Shown in pieces: positions 1 to 11,755 of a DNA stretch of 64,000 bases (the stretch's first letter is position 1; every line of letters begins with the position of its first letter). Source of the DNA: Apiospora phragmitis (Eukaryota; Ascomycota; Sordariomycetes; Amphisphaeriales; Apiosporaceae); NCBI GenBank assembly GCA_038363925.1, contig JAQQWL010000006.1, positions 2,212,501 to 2,276,500 on the forward strand, given 5' to 3'. The position numbers were made by a program, and so were the translations under genes. The notes beneath the pieces are model-generated. The model did not search any database, was not told the origin of the DNA, and saw only the letters and a list, made by a program, of their open reading frames with translations.

Positions 1-1428
1 CGGGACACAGGTTAGGGTTCAACTTGGAACCCAATGGCCTGGAGGTAGTCTGGTAGTCCAGTCATATTGCACGTGTGCCGGCCTGTCAAGATTATGATAC
101 ACTCGTGGCGTAAATAAGATATTAGCCTACGGCTCGGCAAGAAACAAGATGGCTTGATGACGTCGCAGCCGACAGAACTAGGGCCATGCTCACTCGGAGC
201 ACTACTAGTTTCTTATTAAGTTCGAACCTGCGCGCTCAGCTTCTGGATAGGCCAAGATCTAGAGAGCTACGCGTACTTGGCTGAGACGTGCTCTGACGGG
301 CAGTACAGCGGGCGATATTGCTCGCCAAGAGGCCAAGAAGCCCGCCCATATTGGAAAATCAAGAATTCGCGAGGGAGGGAGACATAGCGGGCATTTCGAG
401 GCCTCCCGCCAGCTCTTGGCTTGTACTGTCACCTCTTCAGTCGCCATGGACCTCTCTCGGGGAGGGGGCAACATTTCCAGTCTGGCAGTGCGGTGCAGCT
501 TAACGTTTGCGAACATGCCATGGCGCTAGATTAGCTGCCTCTCTCTCCTCACAGCTTGTATCGTGGGGCAAAAAGATGCTTTGTGACTGAGTAAATGCAT
601 AGCCAGGGCTGGCAAGATGGAGCTTTTCTTCTATCACTACCAACCATCAATCGTGATGGACCAAACCAACCGTGTTATTCACGTGGGGTAGGAAAATGTA
701 TGAAGGGTCGTGATAGCTTTGTGGCTGGACCATTACATGTCACATAACTCATAATGTTCTAGCCCCCGTTCTAGTGTGACCTTGGGTAAGAGTAAGGTTG
801 CTTAGTGTAAGCATTACCACTAGGTTATGCAGCCTCCTATGTCGCCTCGGCTGAAGAAGAAACTGCATTGCATGCACAGAAGTCCTGGTTCTGGACCGCT
901 TACTTACGTACGGGGTGCCTCACTGGCTTAATGCTTAGGGTACCTTATAGCATAGGCTCTATATCAGCTTCTACCTCGATGATACACATAGCCAATCCCT
1001 TGCTCCAATCTCGGCTCCGTGCATCAGCAGGAACATCATCCCGTATTCAAGATAGACTGTATAGCGACAGGCCCATATCGCATCGGACTGGAGCTGCTGC
1101 ACAGATCACTTTTCTGAAGAGTTTTAATGGGGATCGACTGAAAGAGCCAAGTACCCTAAGGTAACTTGATGGGCCAGCGCACCAATAAGCCCCCTGGACG
1201 GCCTACCCTGATGCTAGGTTAGGTTAACTGCGTTAGGCTGGATACATGCAGAGTCAGGAACAGGGCAGACAAGGGCCGACATGCACGCTCTGGCGCTAAT
1301 GCAGACATCTAGAACGGTACTGGGCGAGACCGGGTGGTGTCGTGGTACATGGGGCTTGCACAGCCTCGCTCCCAAGGGTCTTGGCTTGATCTCTACTGGC
1401 TTGGCTCACCTGGGCTGCAATTCGCAAT

Positions 1429-1468
<40 letters not shown>

Positions 1469-2155
1469 CTTCCTCACCATCCCTCTCTGCGCGCATCAAG
1501 CAAGTAAGCATCTAGGTCTCTGGACTTAGCTTTCTCTGTTGATTGCCACGGACGAAGAAGCGAGAGAGGGAAATTAGGGTAGAGAAGCCAAGCAGAAGCC
1601 GAGCAGAAGCCAAGCACTCCTTTAGAGTGCGAAGCAACGATTGCTACTTGCGGAAGCTCCCTCTTTGGCCACACGTGCTGTTTGTTGCACTGCTTGTTTG
1701 CACTGCCCCCTCGACCGATCGCACTTGCTTGCTGCTAAAGATCGGATTGGCTTTGGATACATGTACTTCCTTGTACCACTGCCAGACCAGCAGCACTCTG
1801 GCCCGCCGTCCTTCCTTATCTGACCTTGCATGCCTTGTATTGTTTTCCCTGGACTTTGTTGTTTTACATCTTCTACCACCGGCTCGCTTGGGCATTTCAC
1901 ATTCTTCCGGTCTCTAATTGCAGCATCCTTTGTTGTTCTCCAAACTTGAGGTCCAACAACAACACGTTCACACGCCACCGCTTATGGAAGGTTTGCTGGC
2001 ATCACTACGAAGGCAGTGCCCCAGGAAGGCCGTGTGAAACTCTGCAAAGGAGGGAGAGCGCCGAGAAGTCATAAGAGGAGGCAGACACATTCCATATTCG
2101 GCATCTGGAACTCTCTCATTTCCCAAATCATCTCTAGACCCGGCCATTTACGAAC
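1..2155. other. Intergenic region and probable 5' leader of the Ca2+-ATPase gene
   Basis: I see no convincing gene here. The short open frames have no recognisable domain and overlap on both strands. The last 500-600 bases are pyrimidine-rich with many short upstream ATGs, as expected of a long fungal 5' leader before the ATG at 2156. A CT microsatellite lies at 1431-1464. Confidence 0.5.
1431..1464. repeat. (CT)n microsatellite
   Basis: An almost uninterrupted CT dinucleotide run of about 33 bases, followed by more pyrimidines. CT tracts are common in fungal promoters and leaders. It lies about 700 bases upstream of the Ca2+-ATPase start codon. Confidence 0.9.
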
Positions 2156-5100
2156 ATGGCCGACTCCTCCAGCAATCAAGATGCGGCGACGCCTCGACGA
2201 CCCCGGGCCCCGACCATCACCATAGATACCACAGCAGTTGGCGCATCGCAAGATAATGACCAGGATCCCACGGCCGCTGCACCTCGCCAGCATTCTCCCA
2301 TCTCTCCTACCGACGACACCGTTAGTCCTACATCAACCGCGAACCCATTGGGCCACGGCTGGACGTCCTCGGATAACAAGACCATAATGCCTCAACGGCA
2401 CCCCTCGGGGGCCTCTGCGACTTCGGATTACCAGGGTTCCCGATCGTTCGACAGCGACAACAGCCGGCCCCAGAGCCCTCATAACGTCTCCAGCCCAGTC
2501 ACCTCGAGAGGGAACGACCGAGTCCAGAACTTCTTGGCGGTGCCTAATAATTACCGATCGAGGCAGAACTCGGTGGACAGTGAGGATGGCACGAGATCTA
2601 TCGCTTCTGCCTCTTCGCTAGGCGAGACGGTTGCGGCGACGGCATCGTGGCAACCTGACAAGGGCGAGAAGAGTGGCGGCATGGCGGGAGACGCCAACAA
2701 CGACGAAATCATGAAGGCAACGGATGCCTTGAAGCCAGACGCAGGCAGGGAGGCCGACTTCGAAGTAAAAGATAATCCTTTTGCGTACAGCCCAGGGCAG
2801 CTCACCAAAATGTTCAACCCGAAGTCATTGGCTGCGTTCTATGCTCTCGGTGGTCTTTCTGGTATGGAAAAAGGTCTTCGCTCAAATCGAGATACCGGCT
2901 TGAGCGTGGATGAAAAGCACCTGGATGGCACCGTATCGTTCCAGGATGTGACCAAAAAGGACGCCAAGTTGACGACAGAAGGGGTACAGAGCCCGAGCCC
3001 CGATACACCTGTCGCTAGGACCAACACAGCCGGACGCGAATCCAATGAGGTTTTCTCCGACCGCAAGCGTGTATTCGGCGACAACAGGATTCCCGAGAAG
3101 AAGGGCAAGAGCTTCTTACAGCTTGTTTGGATCACGTATAACGACAAAGTCTTGATCCTTCTTTCTGTTGCTGCAGTTGTATCCCTTGCAATCGGTTTAT
3201 ATCAAACCTTCGGTACCCAGCACGACGCCGAGCATCCAGGAGTTGAATGGGTTGAAGGTGTCGCCATTATCGTGGCCATCGTTATCGTCACACTCGTTGG
3301 ATCTCTGAATGATTGGCAGAAGGAGCGCCAGTTTGCCAAACTCAACAAAAAGAAGCAGGATCGAGTTGTGAGGGCAGTACGATCGGGGCAGACCGTGGAA
3401 GTTTCCGTCTTCGATATCATGGCTGGAGACGTTGTTCACCTTGAACCCGGCGACCTGATCCCCGTCGATGGAATTTTGATTCAGGGTTACAATGTCAAAT
3501 GCGATGAGTCCCAAGCGACTGGTGAATCTGACATCATCAAGAAGCGAGGGGGCAACGAGGTCTTCGCTGCTATCGAAAATGGCGAGAATCTGAAGAAGGC
3601 AGATCCTTTCATTCAGTCTGGAGCACGAGTTATGGAAGGAGCTGGAACGTTTATGGCTACGTCGACTGGTATCTATTCAAGCTACGGAAAGACTATGATG
3701 GCTTTGGATGAAGACCCTGAGATCACACCTCTCCAGTCCAAACTCAACGTCATTGCCGAGTATATCGCCAAGCTCGGTGGTGCTGCCGGCCTACTGCTCT
3801 TTCTCGTCCTGTTCATCAAGTTCCTTGTGGCACTGCCCAACAACCCTGCCACACCTGCAGAAAAGGGGCAAAACTTCTTGAATATCTTCATTGTTGTTGT
3901 GACGATTATTGTCGTTGCAGTCCCTGAAGGTCTTCCTCTTGCTGTTACACTTGCCCTGGCGTTTGCTACAACCCGTATGCTTCGAGAGAACAACCTCGTG
4001 CGTCACCTGAAGGCTTGCGAGGTCATGGGTAACGCTACCACCATCTGCTCAGACAAGACTGGAACCCTGACACAGAACAAGATGCTTGTCGTATCTGGAA
4101 CCGTTGGAACTAGCCATCGTTTCGGCGGCGATAGCGAGAGCTCTTCTGCTGGCCCTACCGCTAAGGAGCTTGTAAGCTTACTTGGCCGGGACGTCAAAGA
4201 TTTGCTCTTAAAGTCAATCTCCATGAACTCAACCGCATTTGAGGGCGATGTTGACGGTGTGAAGACCTTCATTGGTTCCAAGACAGAGACGGCCCTCCCT
4301 GACATTTGCCAAGGAGCATCTGGGTATGGGACCTGTTAGCGAGGAACGCTCCAACGCCAAGGTTCTGCAGCTGATCCCGTTCGATTCCGGCCGGAAATGC
4401 ATGGGTGCTGTTGTGCAGTTGGCCAACGGCAAAGCCCGACTATACGTTAAAGGAGCATCCGAGATTCTACTAGCGAAATGTACGGAGATGTTGCGCGATC
4501 CCTCCCAGGACTTGGCACAAGTTCCCCTCGGCGAGGAGAGCGCGGAAACCATCCGTGGCCTCATTGACAGCTATGCCTCTAGATCACTCAGAACCATTGG
4601 CATCGTGTTCCGCGATTTCGAGAAATGGCCCCCGAGAAACAGCCGCCGGACCGACGGCGAAGTTAACTTCGAAGACTTGTTCCAAAGAATGACTTTCCTG
4701 GGAATGGTCGGTATTCAAGATCCGCTCCGTGAAGGTGTCGCCGATGCCGTCCGGAGCTGCCAGAAAGCTGGTGTCATGGTCCGCATGGTCACTGGCGATA
4801 ACAAGTTGACGGCACAAGCAATCGCAAAGGAATGTGGCATTCTGCAACCCGAGGGTCTCGTGATGGAAGGACCAGAATTCCGCAACCTATCGAGGATGCA
4901 GCAAGAATCGATTATCCCCCGACTCCAAGTTCTGGCCCGCTCCAGCCCCGAAGACAAGCGTATCCTGGTCCGCCGCCTCAAAGACCTGGGTGAAACCGTG
5001 GCCGTAACTGGTGACGGTACGAACGATGCTCCGGCCCTGAAGCTTGCTGATGTTGGTTTCTCCATGGGTATTGCCGGTACTGAAGTTGCCAAGGAAGCCT

Positions 5101-6577
5101 CTGCGATCATCCTAATGGATGACAACTTCAACAGTATCGTCAAGGCCTTGAAGTGGGGCCGCGCTGTCAACGATGCCGTGAAACGCTTCCTTCAGTTCCA
5201 GCTTACCGTCAACATCACTGCCGTCCTCCTGACATTCGTCACGGCTGTTTCCAACGACAAAGAATCCTCTGTTTTGACGGCTGTCCAGCTTCTTTGGGTC
5301 AACCTGATCATGGATACTCTGGCCGCTCTTGCCCTTGCTACCGACCCTCCTCAAGACAGTGTGCTCGACCGAAAGCCAGAGCCGCGCGGCTCAGGCATCA
5401 TCTCCACTACTATGTGGAAGATGATCATCGGACAGGCCATTTATCAGCTCGTCATCACTCTCCTTATTTACTACGGATCTCCTAGCATTCTGTCTTACGA
5501 TGATAATATCGAGAAGGCTCAACTGAATACCCTCGTTTTCAACACATTTGTATGGATGCAGATCTTCAACCAGTGGAAGTAAGTACCAACCAACCTCGTT
5601 TTGTTTCCAACCGGCCTTTTCCGTTATCGGGTAACTAACTATGAGTTCAGCAACCGCCGCCTGGATAACAAATTCAACATCTTCGAGGGCCTGTTCCAGA
5701 ACTGGTTCTTCATTGGCATCAACACGCTCATGTGTGGTGCCCAAGTCTTGATCATTTTTGTTGGCGGTGATGCGTTCAACATTGTACGAGTTGTCAATGA
5801 GCAGGGCCAAAAATCACCCCCACAGACAGGAGCTCAGTGGGGATACGCCCATTTTCCTCGGCATTCTTTCCATCCCTGTTGGCGCTATTATTCGATTGAT
5901 TCCTGACAGCCTACTTGCGAGCCTCATCCCTGAGCCGTTCAAGCGGAAGTCGCCCGGCCTACCGGGTCTGACCGTGTCGGACGAAGAGCGGTTCAACTAC
6001 TACCCAGCTGCATTTACCGAAGTTCGCGATGAGCTCGCCTGGCTGAAACGTATCAAGGGTGGGCGACTGAACAACCTGAAGTTCGCCATGCAGCACCCAC
6101 GGGAAGATGCTACTTAACAGATCTAAATCGAAGAGCCCCGTCCATTCTCGATCCAACTCGGTATCAAACAAACCACTCCCGCCTCGACTCCGGTCCGTGA
6201 GGACAGCGTGGGTTCGATGGCACTCACACCAACACCAGATTCACGCAAGCGTTCGCGTTCGATGAGGTCGCGCTCCAACTCCGCACTCGGTGCGCCCACT
6301 GTCATGGCAGGCATTATTGCGGGAAGTATCGCGGCAGGGTGGTCGCCGGTTGAGAGGACCGGCGACGACTCAACTGCTGGACAACCGCCCTCGCCCCTCG
6401 CCCCTCTCTCAACAGCAGCAGGGAGGAGCCGCAGCGCCGATGTTCACGGAGGAGCCCGAGAGTATGGAGTGCGAGTCCAGTCGACCCCGCGCTACCGGGA
6501 GGGGAGCATCGTTGGATATTCCCAGGCTAAGCATACCAAAGCCTCCGGCAGAAAAAGAGCGAAAATCCACTTCATAA
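2156..6577 (+). CDS. PMC1-type P2B calcium-transporting ATPase (vacuolar/plasma membrane), with single-base frame breaks
   Basis: A P-type ATPase that would export Ca2+ from the cytosol into the vacuole or out of the cell. Seen in order: a long Ser/Pro-rich N-terminal tail (residues 1-210), the first membrane pair, the actuator motif TGES near residue 455, the M4 segment VPEGLPLAV, the phosphorylation motif DKTGTLT near residue 632, MVTGDNKLTA, GDGTNDAP, and the C-terminal membrane segments. One intron is clear at 5579-5650 (GTAAGT...TTCAG). The frame is broken by one base in five places: an extra C at 4297-4299, an extra C at 5848-5850, an extra T near 6112-6114, a missing C near 6170 and an extra C near 6395-6405. 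Compensating these gives 1448 residues with an exact codon sum and a Ser/Arg-rich tail ending near KPPAEKERKSTS. Family is certain; whether the breaks are real is not, and I favour consensus error. Confidence 0.9.
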
Positions 6578-9167
6578 GCAGACATGTGTTCATATAATGT
6601 AATTGAGTAGGTGTTTGCCCCAAGGAACATCTGCCGGTAAATAAAAAAAAGACTAGCGGTTGTCCATAATATATACCCCTTTCTAGCGAACAATCGATTT
6701 CTTCCAGTTATGAGCGTAGGCACCTTGTGTAGATTGTTCATGTGACCAGGGCAGCTTGATGGAATCCTAGATGAAAAGAGTCAGCATTGGGGCGGGTGGC
6801 GGTGCCTACGACTTAAAAGCAAGCGATGCAATGATTGAGATATAGGGTATTCCTGTAAATATACAACTATTCAAACGCCAATAGACATGTCCATCTATTC
6901 AATATCCGATCCTAGACCTCCTAGACCTGTCTTCTACCTATTCATAGAGCTATGCGCGGGAAGAATACACAGCCATCTAATAACTCGAGGCTTAGCTATG
7001 CTATACTTTGTACATACCTTGACTGCTGCTTCTATTCTTAGCAGAGGGAGGGCTGTTGTAAACAGAGAGGAGGGCGATTGATTACGCATTGCTGGGTTTC
7101 ATCTGTTTGAAGGCTTTGGTCCTGTTGGTTGGTCGCAATCGGAGTGGTGTTGCTTGCTTTGTCGTTGAATTCTATCCGCGGTAAACGGTTCTGGAATTTG
7201 AAGTTGGGGCAGGCAAACAACAGTACATGGCATGTAAGTTGGCCCTCCCGGGGATTTGGAAGTAAGTCAATTAGAGGTTACGACCATGACCTACTCGGAA
7301 GAGAATATAATATATATTGGACGCTGTTGGTAAAGAAGATGCACACAGGTAAACGCGTGTGTGCGCTGATGAACAGGGCGGTAATTGTAGCACCCAGGCG
7401 CGAATGGATACTATGTCTTTGGCTGTGTACCTATATAGACCGGTGTAGTTGCCATTGTCGTCTTTGCTGTTAGCTAACGACTACCTATGAATGGGATTAC
7501 CTATCTTGGCGAATAGCAGCAAGCATGGGGGCCAGACAGGGTTCATGCATACTCTGCTGCCTTGGGGTTGAGGCATCCTCTCTTGCTCTCTCACTCTTGC
7601 CCACCGCCGGGCTCAGATCGGGTCTAGTTGCGACAATGAGACTTGCATTGATGTCTTGTCCCGAACACATGTTAGCATGATGTTGCAAGAGGTTATTGAT
7701 TGACTACCTATGCGCCAGCACTTGCTGTAAGTAGTCTGTCAGCAGCCAGTCAGATGGAAGTAGACGGATGGATAGACGGCTGGTCGGACCAAGAGGAGGG
7801 CGAGAAGCCGGCACCACGTGTCTGGATCGGCACCATCTCGTCACATAACTACTGTGAAAAAAGAGCTGGCCAGCTCGTCAGCCGGAGTCTGGAGAAACGT
7901 GACGATCGACTGAATGATGGAGAGAAGAAGCATCGCGTGGTTCGAACCATGGGCATAACCCGGCACCTACCCATTTGGACACTTTACCTAATCAGGTACT
8001 TAACGGGCGTGCATGGCTCAGTTTCAACGCGTCGTCAAAGAGTACCTTTGGTCGGACAGCATCGTTCACTTGCTTAGGTTAACTACTGGATATTCCATGA
8101 CGGTGAAGGAGATGGCGTTTCGTTGTTCATGGTCCTATTCTATGCCCATCCACGTCACTAAAGAAAAGAAAACCTGAGTCCCCTAAAGGTGGAGACGCGA
8201 CCCTCCGGAGAGAGAGAGCTGGACACATATTGATAGAAAGAGGAAGAAAAGACAACCAGTCAGAGGGCATTAAATAGGCAGGTGAATGGAAGGTATAGAT
8301 TCCAAATGGACAGCCAGACGAACTGGATGCTTATTAGGCATCCCCTCGGCCCCCAACAGAGAAGCATGCGAGCGACAGGAAGCGAGAGAAAGAGATAGAA
8401 TGGATGCCTGCTTGCAGAGTAAGTTGACAGTTGATGGGGGGCTACTTGCAAGCGCACGATATAATCCATTTGATGTAGGTAGTTTTCAATCCATACTTAC
8501 ATTTACAGGTATCTTGACCGTCCGCTTTACTTTGATTTGCTCGTTCACTCACAACAGCCAAGGTCCGCCCAGAGAGACTACTTGCCTACCTTTTGGACCT
8601 ACTTGGCCGAGTTGTCGCGAGAATAGTCGGTTCGCCTATTGATTGATTTTCCTTTCCTCTCTCTCTCTCTCTCTCTCTCTTCAATCTCCCTTCACTTTAC
8701 GTTACCTTAGCTTCCCCAAGACTATTTCTTTCCCACTTGGCTGCAACTCTCCCACGCCCCGCAACCCAACTTGCAAGTTTCAGACCTTGTGTGCGTCCAT
8801 CGTTTTCTCAATCCCGTCAACCCAAAAACAACTCCCTCCCTCTCTCTCTCTTAGCTGTTGTTGTTCGAAACTCACCTTAACTTGCACACACACACCGTTC
8901 CTTTTCTCCCTCCCCCTTGCTGACCCAGCTCAACCAGATTAACATAATAATGTGAAGCCAAGACACAATACAGACATAACTTCACAACTCTCATTACATA
9001 ATCCCCTGTTGAGTAGCTCGCCACGACTTCTTCTTCCCTCCGCCCTTGCCTTTCCTTTGACACGGTCCATCCGTCTGTCCTTTCAACCGGCATCATCATT
9101 TCGGTCCCCAACAGCATCCCATCTCCTTCGCAACCTTGTCAACTGTTTGATCTCATCTTCCATCGAG
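6578..9167. other. Long intergenic region (ATPase 3' flank, sirtuin 5' flank)
   Basis: No gene could be supported. The first few hundred bases are AT-rich and look like a 3' UTR. From about 8640 the sequence becomes strongly pyrimidine-rich, including a (CT)n run at 8656-8680, and continues so to the sirtuin ATG, suggesting that promoter and leader lie there. An open frame continues upstream of the sirtuin ATG to 8952 but looks like leader sequence. Confidence 0.5.
8656..8680. repeat. (CT)n microsatellite in the sirtuin 5' region
   Basis: An uninterrupted CT tract about 500 bases upstream of the sirtuin start codon, embedded in a longer pyrimidine-rich stretch typical of fungal core promoters and leaders. 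Confidence 0.9.
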
Positions 9168-10880
9168 ATGAACGGCACCAAGCGCCGACGTGGTGGCACA
9201 GCGAACGCCAACACCACCACCACAACCCGCAAAACCCGGCTTGTGGTTGCGGCCGTCAAGGCTGTTGAAGAAGAGTCCGAGACCGAGACTCCCGCCCCCA
9301 AGACGACGGCCACCAAGAAAACCACCAAGCAGCAGCCCGTCACGGAAACCACCAAGCCTGACGATGATCCGCTCTCTGACCTGCACCATCTTGCGGCAGA
9401 CAAGTCTGACTCGTGGGAGACTGAATCCTTGTTTGAGGACATTATTGATGACTTGACACAGGACAAAGTTCTTACTGACAGTAAGTCTTCTATTTCTTCC
9501 TCGTCTTGTTAACTGCATTTGCATCATTCAACAGCCCCCGGTACCATTTTTACGCGTCGCTGCTTCTCCTTGGCCCATTTTCTGTGCCGCACACCCACTG
9601 ACAGATTTCGTATAGTCGTGGAAGATGCCTGTACCACCGATGAGACGGTCTATTATCGTCAGCTTCTGCGCACTGCTGGGCCAGAGCACTTCTGCCGTTT
9701 GACTGTAGAAGCCGGCAAGATCACGGCTAAGAAACTCCTGACCGCTTTCGGAGTTATCCCGCCGCCCTTTCTGGAGGGCTCACCCGATGACGAGTATTAC
9801 GGCCTACTGACACTGGCCTTGAGCCGCGAGCTTAAGAAGAGGGCCAAACTCATGAACTTCAACACAGTGGGCGATGCCGTAAGTCTGATATACAACGCCA
9901 AGAATATCGTTGTATTAACGGGGGCCGGCATTTCGACATCTCTGGGCATCCCAGACTTCCGGTCTAAGGACACCGGGCTCTATGCCCAGCTGGCACAGCA
10001 AGGCTTGGCCATCAATGACCCTCAAGAGGTGTTTGATATTCGTGTCTTTAATGAAGACCCGACTATCTTCTTCACCGTGGCCAAGGACATCCTGCCTAGC
10101 CACAAGAAATTCACCCCCACACATGCGTTCATTGCTATGCTGCAGAATAAGGGCAAGCTACTGACCAACTACTCGCAAAATATCGATAACATCGAGGCCA
10201 ACGCGGGTATCCTGCCGGAGAAGCTTGTGCAATGCCATGGCTCTTTCGCAACTGCCACCTGTCAGAAGTGCGGCTATCAGGTGGTCGGTGATGAGATTTA
10301 TTCCGACATCCGTGCCGGCCAGATTCCCCGGTGCCTCAAGTGTATCAAGACGTTGCGAGGCAAGGGCAAGACTAAGCGGAAGCGCTCATCTAACCGGTCG
10401 TCTAGTCGACGACTCCGGGGGAGCTCTGACGACGACGATGATGATGACTTCAACATCCCCTCGGCCGGAATCATGAAGCCCGATATCACTTTCTTTGGCG
10501 AGGACCTTCCAACCAAGTTTCGAGACCGACTCGGCAACCACGATCGTGATCTCGTGGATCTGGTCATCGTCATTGGCACCTCGCTCAAGGTCACGCCTGT
10601 GTCGGAGATGAGCCGGTTCCTGCCGCCCAATGTGCCGCAGATCTACATCTCCCGCGACCCGGTCAGTCATATCAACTTTGATATCGACCTCCTCGGCGAT
10701 TGCGATGTTGTTGTTGCGGAACTGTGCCACCGGCTTGGTTGGAACCTTCAGCACGAGATGATCAACCCATACCAGAAGGTCCAAGTAAAGCCCGAGGAAG
10801 GATACAGCAGCCGACACCGATTCTTACCCTATGTGGCGCCGCCGGAGTCGGGCTCACTGAAGCGAGAGGAAGATGAATGA
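9168..10880 (+). CDS. Class I NAD-dependent protein deacetylase (Sir2/Hst1/SIRT1-like sirtuin)
   Basis: An NAD+-dependent lysine deacetylase, probably nuclear and acting in chromatin silencing. Two exons, 9168-9480 and 9535-10880, joined by a 54-base intron (GTAAGT...ACAG), give 552 residues with a consistent phase. The N-terminal 104 residues are Thr/Lys-rich and low complexity. The catalytic core shows [15 protein letters not shown] near residue 235, NYSQNIDN, and the catalytic-His motif HGSFATATC near residue 340. The zinc module has two CxxC pairs (CQKC and CLKC). It is followed by an Arg/Lys/Ser stretch and a run of Asp, resembling a nuclear localisation signal plus acidic linker. GTS and the late core motifs are present. 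I chose the ATG at 9168 because the frame upstream looks like leader. The ORF has no frame break, unlike several neighbours. It could correspond to Hst1 or Sir2; I cannot separate these by eye. Confidence 0.93.
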
Positions 10881-11755
10881 GTTTCTTTCCTTTTGCGTAG
10901 ATGGAAGCAAAGGGATACCATTCACTGCTTACTTGGTTATCCCGCTCACTCCATGGGTTCCCTCAGGTGTTCCTACAATTCCGCCTGGCCAGGTCATTCT
11001 CAGGCTACAACACTGCCAACTTTCAGTCACAATGCTGCTCTATCCTCTCAAGGTTGGCAGTATTTATTGTCAGGGTTCCGGTATCTTGCCATCGTTTTGG
11101 GACGCGTGGATAGCTGTCGCCTTTTTTTGGTGACAACGAGTGTAGAATTAACTCCGTTCAGGACATCATGTTGGTGTTGTTGAGGCAAGGCGTTGGGTTA
11201 AAGGTTTTGCGTGTCTTGCCTTCTCTTTCCCCTTGTTTCTGGGTTTTCGCTATTCTTATTTTTCCAGATCATCCATGCTCTTGGGGTTTCTTTCTTTCTT
11301 GTATGGCATAGCGTCGAGAAACATTTGCGATTCAAAGCAGGAAAAATCGATCACGATGCTGCATGCTTTTGAGGGCGGTGGTGGCATAGAGGGTTGCTTG
11401 TGCGACGAAGTCAGACGCGAGGCTCTTGCTCACCTTTGTTGATTATTTGTGTTTACTGCATGGCGATAATAGACTTGTACATAGAAAAGACTCAGATAAA
11501 AGAATCGAGTTTAATACTGCATAAGAATGGATGCCATGTTCAAGCTGTGATTTGACGTATGAAGAGTCATTTGGATGTTCAAGCGCGTAAGCAATATTCT
11601 GCCCACGCTAATATATATAAAATATAAACACCATGTTATGACGTGTCTTTCCAATGCCCTTATTACATACATGTGTCTCGCTTTCAGTCCGTTGAAACAT
11701 ACCGATCCGCTGCTCCTATCTTAACCAGCTTCTTCGCTCAATCAACTCTTCTAAT
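10881..11755. other. Convergent 3' flanks of the sirtuin and SCY1 genes
   Basis: The sirtuin (+) and the SCY1-like gene (-) are convergent, so this stretch should hold both 3' UTRs. It is T-rich on the left and AT-rich on the right, with no coding signature and no strong hairpin terminator. Confidence 0.6.

Noticed and set aside
10..18. A single TTAGGG near the window start, suggesting a telomere
   Set aside because: Only one copy and no tandem array; ordinary sequence follows.
4292..4304. Programmed +1 frameshifting in the Ca2+-ATPase
   Set aside because: No slippery context or stimulator is evident, and four further breaks plus similar ones in unrelated genes point to sequence error.
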